Origin: Klebsiella terrigena
GTDB taxonomy: Bacteria > Pseudomonadota > Gammaproteobacteria > Enterobacterales > Enterobacteriaceae
Assembly: GCF_006539725.1 (NCBI RefSeq)
Contig: NZ_BJNO01000004.1
Coordinates: 186,001-250,000 of the forward strand
Direction: 5' to 3'
Length of the DNA: 64,000 nt
Below, piece by piece: positions 59,053 through 64,000 of this stretch. The position numbers were made by a program, and so were the translations under genes. The notes below the pieces were generated by a model. That model saw only the letters and a list, made by a program, of their open reading frames with translations. It searched no databases and was not told the origin of the DNA. How positions within the stretch are numbered: the first letter of the stretch is position 1; every line of letters starts with the position of its first letter.

Positions 59053-59916
59053 ATGAGTCAGGCACTAACTAATCTGCTGGCATTGTTAAATCTGGAAAAA
59101 ATTGAAGAGGGGCTGTTCCGCGGGCAGAGCGAAGATCTGGGGCTACGTCAGGTTTTTGGCGGCCAGGTCGTCGGCCAGGCGCTGTACGCGGCGAAAGAGA
59201 CCGTGCCTGCCGAGCGCCTGATCCACTCATTTCACAGCTACTTCCTGCGCCCCGGCGATAGCCAGAAGCCGATTATTTATGATGTCGAAGTCCTGCGCGA
59301 TGGCAACAGCTTTAGCGCGCGCCGGGTGGCCGCGATTCAAAACGGCAAGCCGATTTTCTATATGACCGCCTCTTTCCAGGCCCCGGAACCGGGCTACGAG
59401 CATCAAAAAACGATGCCGGCGGCCCCGGCGCCGGACTCTCTGCCTTCAGAGACCGATATTGCCCGTAAGCTGGCGCACCTGCTGCCGCCGCAGGTCAAAG
59501 ATAAGTTCCTCTGCGATAAGCCGCTGGAGATCCGCCCGGTTGAGTTCCATAACCCGCTAAAAGGCCACGCCGCTGAGCCGACCCGCCAGGTATGGATGCG
59601 CGCCAACGGCGCCGTCCCGCAGGACATCCGCATCCATCAATACCTGCTGGGCTACGCCTCGGACTTTAACTTCCTGCCGGTCGCACTACAGCCGCACGGC
59701 GTGGGCTTCCTTGAGCCCGGAATGCAGGTCGCCACGATCGATCACTCGATGTGGTTCCATCGCCCGTTCAACGTTAATGAGTGGCTGCTGTACAGCGTTG
59801 AGAGCACCTCAGCTTCCAGCGCCAGAGGATTCGTGCGCGGCGAGTTCTATACCCAGGACGGCATCCTGGTGGCCTCAACGGTGCAGGAAGGCGTGATGCG
59901 CAACCGCAACGCATAG
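59053..59916 (+). CDS. tesB: TesB, acyl-CoA thioesterase II
   Basis: This 287-residue double hot-dog thioesterase hydrolyses medium- and long-chain acyl-CoA. Family segments are [34 protein letters not shown], and in the second half the catalytic Asp/Thr/Gln region ([24 protein letters not shown]). The ATG at 59053 follows GAGGG and gives the E. coli length (286); the earlier in-frame start is unsupported. Confidence 0.96.
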   Translation: MSQALTNLLALLNLEKIEEGLFRGQSEDLGLRQVFGGQVVGQALYAAKETVPAERLIHSFHSYFLRPGDSQKPIIYDVEVLRDGNSFSARRVAAIQNGKPIFYMTASFQAPEPGYEHQKTMPAAPAPDSLPSETDIARKLAHLLPPQVKDKFLCDKPLEIRPVEFHNPLKGHAAEPTRQVWMRANGAVPQDIRIHQYLLGYASDFNFLPVALQPHGVGFLEPGMQVATIDHSMWFHRPFNVNEWLLYSVESTSASSARGFVRGEFYTQDGILVASTVQEGVMRNRNA

Positions 59917-59936
59917 GGCGTAACGGCATAAAAAAA

Positions 59937-59955
59937 GCCTCCCGAGGGAGGCTTT
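59937..59955. terminator. bidirectional terminator between tesB and amtB
   Basis: GCCTCCC-GA-GGGAGGC (59937-59952) is preceded by a run of A and followed by TTT. It fits intrinsic termination in both directions, for tesB and for the minus-strand amtB. Confidence 0.9.
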
Positions 59956-59981
59956 GCTGCTACTGGAGATAACACAAGGAT

Positions 59982-61271
59982 TCAGGCGTTGTAGGCGTTT
60001 TCGCCGTGGCTGTTGACGTCCAGACCTTCGCGTTCCTGCTCTTCCGGCACGCGCAGACCGACGGTCATATCAGCAACTTTATAGCCGATCCAGGCGACGA
60101 CGCCGGACCAGACGATGGTGATACCGATACTTTCCAGCTGCACCAGCAGCTGATGCCCCATGGTGACGCCTTCTGCGTAACCCACACCGCCCAGAGAAGT
60201 CGCGGCAAAGATACCGGTCAGGATACAGCCGACAATCCCACAGACGCCGTGCACGCCGAACACGTCGCACGGGTCGTCAACGCGCAGCCAGCGCTTCAGG
60301 ACAGTCACGCCCCACAGACCCGCCAGACCGGCAGCAAGACCGACAATCAGTGAACCACCCACGCCGATGTAACCACAGGCTGGCGTAATGCCGACCAGAC
60401 CAGCAATCGCCCCGGAGCAGGCGCCCAGCAGGGACGGCTTACCGCGGGTCACCCATTCGCCGAAGGTCCAGGCCAGAATCGCAGCGGCGGTTGCCACGAC
60501 GGTATTCACAAATGCCAGGGCCGCAATTTCGTTCGCCGCGCTCGCAGAACCGGCGTTGAAGCCAAACCAGCCAACGTACAGGATCGCGGTACCGGTGAAG
60601 ACCATCGGCAGGTTATGCGGTTTGAACGCCTCTTTGCCAAAGCCCACGCGTTTGCCCATCATGTAGGCACCCACCAGCCCGGCAACCGCGGCGTTGATAT
60701 GTACGACGGTACCGCCGGCAAAATCCAGCGCGCCGTGCGTCGCCAGCAGACCGCCACCCCATACCATATGGGCAATCGGGACATAGGAGAGCGTCATCCA
60801 CACCACCACGAAGATCAGCACCGCGGAGAAGCGAATACGCTCCGCCAGCGCGCCGACGATGAGGCCGACGGTAATACAGGCGAAGGAGCCCTGGAAAGCG
60901 ACGTGAATGTACTGATAGAAGGAGCCCATCAGCGCTTTCAGCTCAATATTCTTCAATAATACCCAGTCAAAGTTGCCGAAGAAGCTGCCGCCGGTACCGA
61001 ACGCCAGCGTGTAGCCGTAGACCACCCACAGAACGCACACCAGAGCAAAGGTGACAATCACCTGAGTCAGCATCGAAAGCACGTTTTTGCCGCGAATCAG
61101 GCCGCCGTAGAACAGCGCGATGCCCGGAATCGTCATAAACAGCACCAGCGCGGTGCAGATCATCATAAAGGCGTTGTCGGCTTTATCCGCCACCGCCGGT
61201 GCGGCCATGGCCAATCCTGGAAGAAGCGCCAGCGCACCCAGACCTGTTTTCATTGTTGTTGCTATTTTCAT
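59982..61271 (-). CDS. amtB: AmtB, ammonium channel
   Basis: This 429-residue membrane protein has a cleaved signal (MKIATTMKTGLGALALLPGL, then AMA-APAVADKADN) and 11 predicted helices. The twin His pair is visible in IPIAHMVWGGG- and VFGVHGVCGIVGC-type segments; VPIAHM is the first here. It conducts ammonia under nitrogen limitation and is blocked by unmodified GlnK. The ATG at 61271 matches the E. coli start. It lies 33 bases after glnK in the same operon. Confidence 0.97.
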   Translation of the reverse strand: MKIATTMKTGLGALALLPGLAMAAPAVADKADNAFMMICTALVLFMTIPGIALFYGGLIRGKNVLSMLTQVIVTFALVCVLWVVYGYTLAFGTGGSFFGNFDWVLLKNIELKALMGSFYQYIHVAFQGSFACITVGLIVGALAERIRFSAVLIFVVVWMTLSYVPIAHMVWGGGLLATHGALDFAGGTVVHINAAVAGLVGAYMMGKRVGFGKEAFKPHNLPMVFTGTAILYVGWFGFNAGSASAANEIAALAFVNTVVATAAAILAWTFGEWVTRGKPSLLGACSGAIAGLVGITPACGYIGVGGSLIVGLAAGLAGLWGVTVLKRWLRVDDPCDVFGVHGVCGIVGCILTGIFAATSLGGVGYAEGVTMGHQLLVQLESIGITIVWSGVVAWIGYKVADMTVGLRVPEEQEREGLDVNSHGENAYNA

Positions 61272-61304
61272 CTTCTCAATCCCCATCACTGTGTGGTCTG
61301 GACG

Positions 61305-61643
61305 TTACAGTGCCGCTTCGTCGGCTTCGCCGGTGCGGATGCGAATAACGCGCTGCAGCTCGGCGACAAAAATTTTGCCATCGCCAATTTTCCCGGTGTA
61401 TGCCGCTTTACTGATGACGTCAACGACCTCATCCAGCTGATCGTCGGCGATCGCCACGTCAATTTTTACCTTCGGCAAAAAGTTAACGCTATATTCGGCG
61501 CCACGGTACAGCTCAGCATGGCCTTTCTGGCGGCCAAACCCTTTCACTTCAGTGACCGTCAGGCCCTGAATGCCGATGGAAGATAACGCTTCGCGAACGT
61601 CTTCCAGTTTAAACGGTTTGATTACCACGGTAACCAGCTTCAT
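61305..61643 (-). CDS. glnK: GlnK, PII-type nitrogen regulator
   Basis: This 112-residue PII protein has the T-loop with uridylylated Tyr51 (KGHAELYRGAEYSVNFLPKV) and the C-terminal signature GKIGDGKIFVAELQRVIRIR. It senses 2-oxoglutarate/ATP/ADP and glutamine state, and regulates AmtB and NtrB. The ATG at 61643 gives the standard length. A sigma-54 promoter and an NtrC-like site lie upstream. Confidence 0.98.
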   Translation of the reverse strand: MKLVTVVIKPFKLEDVREALSSIGIQGLTVTEVKGFGRQKGHAELYRGAEYSVNFLPKVKIDVAIADDQLDEVVDVISKAAYTGKIGDGKIFVAELQRVIRIRTGEADEAAL

Positions 61644-61696
61644 AAGTCCCCTCCGATCAGAATTCGTAATGGCAGCAGCTAACACACAGGGAATAA

Positions 61697-61712
61697 AGCA
61701 AAGGCTATGCCA
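61697..61712 (-). promoter_or_regulatory. sigma-54 promoter of glnK-amtB
   Basis: On the minus strand TGGCATAGCCTTTGCT has GG (-24) and GC (-12) separated by 10 bases, as required for sigma-54. It lies 53 bases upstream of the glnK ATG. Confidence 0.85.
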
Positions 61713-61718
61713 GAAATG

Positions 61719-61740
61719 AAAAAGGACCGCTAAGCGGCCC
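61719..61740 (-). terminator. terminator of mdlAB
   Basis: On the minus strand GGGCCGC-TTA-GCGGTCC (61724-61740, one G-T pair) is followed by five T. It lies about 145 bases past the mdlB stop and just upstream of the glnK promoter, insulating it. Confidence 0.85.
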
Positions 61741-61806
61741 TTTTGATGGAGAAAAGCGAGAAACGACCCGGGAACGCGGGGGAAAGCGCCCGGGAGCGGC
61801 TAAAAA

Positions 61807-61823
61807 TGCACCATTTTAGTGCG
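61807..61823 (-). promoter_or_regulatory. NtrC-binding enhancer site for glnK
   Basis: TGCACCATTTTAGTGCG matches the NtrC consensus TGCAC-N7-GTGCA, about 95 bases upstream of the sigma-54 promoter. A second, less regular TTGCATTTTTGCACC stretch follows at 61831-61845 and may be another site. Confidence 0.8.
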
Positions 61824-61885
61824 TAAGAGGTTGCATTTTTGCACCACGCTATATCGCCGCAGAATCACTGCCTGCTTATAGTGCA

Positions 61886-63664
61886 TCAGGCAATCAGAGA
61901 CTCTTCCTGCGAGCTGGCCGCCAGCTCCTCGCCGGCCAGCTGCAGCTGGTACATCTGCCAGTAGCGCCCTTTTTCCGCCAGCAGCTGCTGATGGTTTCCG
62001 CGCTCAACCGCCTGGCCGCGATGGAGCACCAGGATCGTATCCGCTTCGACTATCGTCGACAGGCGGTGGGCAATCACAATCAGCGTCGTGTTCTGACGAA
62101 CCTTTGCCAGCGCCTGCTGGATCGCCTGCTCGGTGCCGGAATCGATATTGGCCGTTGCCTCGTCGAGGATCAGTATCTGCGGCGTATCGACCAGCACCCT
62201 GGCCAGCGCCAGCAGCTGCTTCTGGCCCACCGAGAGATTGTTGCCCTGCTCGCCCAGCTGGGTATAAAGCCCGCCCTCCAGGCCGCGCGCCAGCTCGGCC
62301 AACTGCACGGCTTCCAGCGCGTCCCAGACCTGCGCCTCGCTGATATCGCGGCCGAGAGTGACGTTGGCGTAGAAGGTATCGGCCAGCACGACCGGATCCT
62401 GCTGCACCATGGCGACGCCCTGGCGTAATGCGCTGTGGCTTAAAGAAAAGAGCGGACGGCCGTCAATACGGATCTCGCCTTTGCTCAGCGGGTAGTAGCC
62501 CATCATCAGGCTGGCAAGCGTACTTTTGCCGCTGCCGGTGTGGCCCACCAGCGCCACAAAGCTGCGGGACGGAATCTCCAGATTGATATCCTGCAGTACC
62601 AGCCGATCGCCGCGGTAGGCAAACGAGAGATCCTCGATCGATACCGCCCCGCTGCGCAGCGGAGCATCGTCCTGACCCCACGCCTGACGCGGTCGATCCA
62701 TCAGCTCGAAGACCCGCTCGCCGGCCACCACCGCCTGCTGCAGCATCGACTGCTGTGTAGTCAGCTCAATCAGCGGCTCGTTCAGCCGGCCGAGATAGCT
62801 GATAAAGGCGTACAGCACCCCGACCTCAATGGTTCCCGAGGCGCTGAAGCCAAAGAGCATCAGCAGCCCGCACAGCACCAGCGTCGAGAAGAGGCTGAGC
62901 AGCGGACGCAGCAGGAAGCCGTCGAGACGCAGCGTTTGCATGCGCGCCAGATAGTGGGCATAGCTGGCCTCGCGCATCCGCTCGCCGAACCGCGCCTGCT
63001 GGCGGAACTGCTGGATAACACCCATGCCGTTAATCACTTCATTAAAGCCGTCGTTGATATCCGCCAGCCAGGCGCGCACCCGCCGGACAATAGGCGTGCT
63101 GTAGCGCTGATAGATCATCATGACGATCAGCACCGCCGGGAAAATCGCCAGCGCCACCAGCGCCATGCGCCAGTCGAGGCTGAACATCGCCACCAGCATG
63201 GCGCCAATCAGCGCCGCGCTGCGCAGCACCGTCGCCACCACGGTGACGTAAAGATCGCGGATCACCTCGGTGTCGTTAGTGACGCGGGAGATAAGCTGCC
63301 CGACCGGCTGCGTATCGAATTCGCTCAGCGGCTGGCGCAGCGCGGCATCCATCACGTCGCTACGCAGCTGCTGAACGACGCCGACGGCGGCGCGGTTAAA
63401 CAGCAGCGACTGGTTGTAGTGCAGCGTCGCCGCGAGGATCTGCAAGCCAAGATAGGCCACCGCGAGCCCGCTAACCAGCTTCAGCGGCAGCGAATTCTTC
63501 GCCACCATGTTGTCGATGAAGTAGCTGATCAGCAGCGGGCCGCTGACTTCGGCGGCGGCTGCAATCCACATCATTCCGACCGCAATCAGCAGCGGCCTGC
63601 GCCACGGCGAGCCGTAGGCCAGCAGGCGTTTTAAGGTCGGCCAGAGTTCGGTAAAACTACGCAT
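61886..63664 (-). CDS. mdlB: MdlB, multidrug-resistance-like ABC exporter subunit
   Basis: This 592-residue half-transporter has six helices (ABC exporter type I) followed by an ATPase domain with Walker [10 protein letters not shown], signature [15 protein letters not shown] and Walker [15 protein letters not shown]. It forms a heterodimer with MdlA; its substrate is not known. I chose the ATG at 63664 ([15 protein letters not shown]), which matches E. coli and overlaps the mdlA stop by eight bases; a longer reading runs into mdlA. Confidence 0.96.
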   Translation of the reverse strand: MRSFTELWPTLKRLLAYGSPWRRPLLIAVGMMWIAAAAEVSGPLLISYFIDNMVAKNSLPLKLVSGLAVAYLGLQILAATLHYNQSLLFNRAAVGVVQQLRSDVMDAALRQPLSEFDTQPVGQLISRVTNDTEVIRDLYVTVVATVLRSAALIGAMLVAMFSLDWRMALVALAIFPAVLIVMMIYQRYSTPIVRRVRAWLADINDGFNEVINGMGVIQQFRQQARFGERMREASYAHYLARMQTLRLDGFLLRPLLSLFSTLVLCGLLMLFGFSASGTIEVGVLYAFISYLGRLNEPLIELTTQQSMLQQAVVAGERVFELMDRPRQAWGQDDAPLRSGAVSIEDLSFAYRGDRLVLQDINLEIPSRSFVALVGHTGSGKSTLASLMMGYYPLSKGEIRIDGRPLFSLSHSALRQGVAMVQQDPVVLADTFYANVTLGRDISEAQVWDALEAVQLAELARGLEGGLYTQLGEQGNNLSVGQKQLLALARVLVDTPQILILDEATANIDSGTEQAIQQALAKVRQNTTLIVIAHRLSTIVEADTILVLHRGQAVERGNHQQLLAEKGRYWQMYQLQLAGEELAASSQEESLIA

Positions 63665-64000
63665 CGGCAGCCTCCTCAAGGTCATGAGGGGCATCATCCA
63701 GCGCCGCCTCCAGCTGCTGATAGCGGTACATATCGCGATACCAGCCCGGCTGCGCTGCCAGCACGTCATGGCGGCCGCGCTGGGCAATATGGCCATGCTG
63801 CATCACCAGAATTTCGCTGGCTTCCGTCAACGCCGATAGCCGATGGGCGCTGATGATCACCGTCCGCCCTTCTCCCCACTGCCGCAGGTTATAGAGTATC
63901 TGGTGCTCCGTGCGGCCATCTACCGCCGACAGGGCATCGTCAAGAATCAGGATCTCCGCCTCCAGCAGCAGCGCTCGGGCAATGGAGATGCGCTGTTTCT
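63657..64000 (-). CDS. mdlA: MdlA, ABC exporter subunit (C-terminal part, 5' end outside window)
   Basis: Only the last 114 codons are visible. The frame reads [20 protein letters not shown] then [11 protein letters not shown], which gives the Walker B aspartates and D-loop. The H-loop follows in [19 protein letters not shown]. It pairs with MdlB, whose start overlaps its stop by eight bases. The gene continues past position 64000. Confidence 0.95.
   Translation of the reverse strand, partial: KQRISIARALLLEAEILILDDALSAVDGRTEHQILYNLRQWGEGRTVIISAHRLSALTEASEILVMQHGHIAQRGRHDVLAAQPGWYRDMYRYQQLEAALDDAPHDLEEAADA

Overview
The window is a chromosomal segment of a gamma-proteobacterium of the family Enterobacteriaceae. 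Base composition is GC-rich, and the gene order follows the E. coli K-12 block mdlA-mdlB-glnK-amtB-tesB ... acrAB ... dnaX ... copA-cueR-qmcA-fetAB, read here in reverse. Protein sequences and accessory content (gan cluster, yczR/yczE, AcrA/AcrB sequences) suggest the Klebsiella/Raoultella/Enterobacter group. Species cannot be fixed from the sequence alone.

Layout. 1-2963: end of fetAB, the qmcA-ybbJ pair and cueR. 2964-5894: a variable stretch between cueR and copA, holding a decayed hemin-transporter relic (hmuU'-'hmuV) and an AT-rich orphan type VI secretion module (hcp, candidate toxin, DUF1493 candidate immunity gene). 5824-18306: copper exporter copA with its CueR promoter, ybaP, the sRNA chiX, ybaK, ushA, fsr, ybaL, gsk, hemH, adk. 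18499-25356: htpG with a sigma-32 promoter, recR-ybaB-dnaX, apt, ybaN, priC-ybaM. 25396-35132: mscK, acrR/acrAB with the AcrR operator, a possible unannotated 44-residue gene, tomB-hha. 35282-39086: maa, ylaC, a MocR-type regulator divergent from a GNAT acetyltransferase, and the zinc-free ribosomal protein pair rpmE2-rpmJ2 behind a Zur-like box. 39174-50785: a complete galactan utilisation cluster. 51050-55252: pdeB, ybaA, yczE/yczR. 55385-57099: small low-GC genes and a truncated integrase next to the 4.5S RNA gene. 57100-64000: ffs, an unrecognised gene, atl, ybaY, tesB, the nitrogen-controlled glnK-amtB operon and mdlB with the end of mdlA.

How the parts work together. The gan cluster encodes a LamB-type porin, a periplasmic GH53 endogalactanase, a maltose-type ABC importer (GanE, GanF, GanG, GanK), a cytoplasmic GH42 beta-galactosidase and a LacI-like repressor. 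Three similar operator-like sites sit in its two divergent promoter regions, and CRP-like sites accompany them. The copper locus has CueR, its operator, and a conserved frameshift signal in copA that should yield a small copper chaperone. glnK-amtB carries a sigma-54 promoter and an upstream NtrC-like site. acrR/acrAB carries the palindromic AcrR operator.

The most novel-looking parts are the orphan Hcp module, the stand-alone EIIB-like protein beside the gan operon, the ribbon-helix-helix/TusA-like gene pair, the integrase relic next to ffs, and a few small unrecognised genes.
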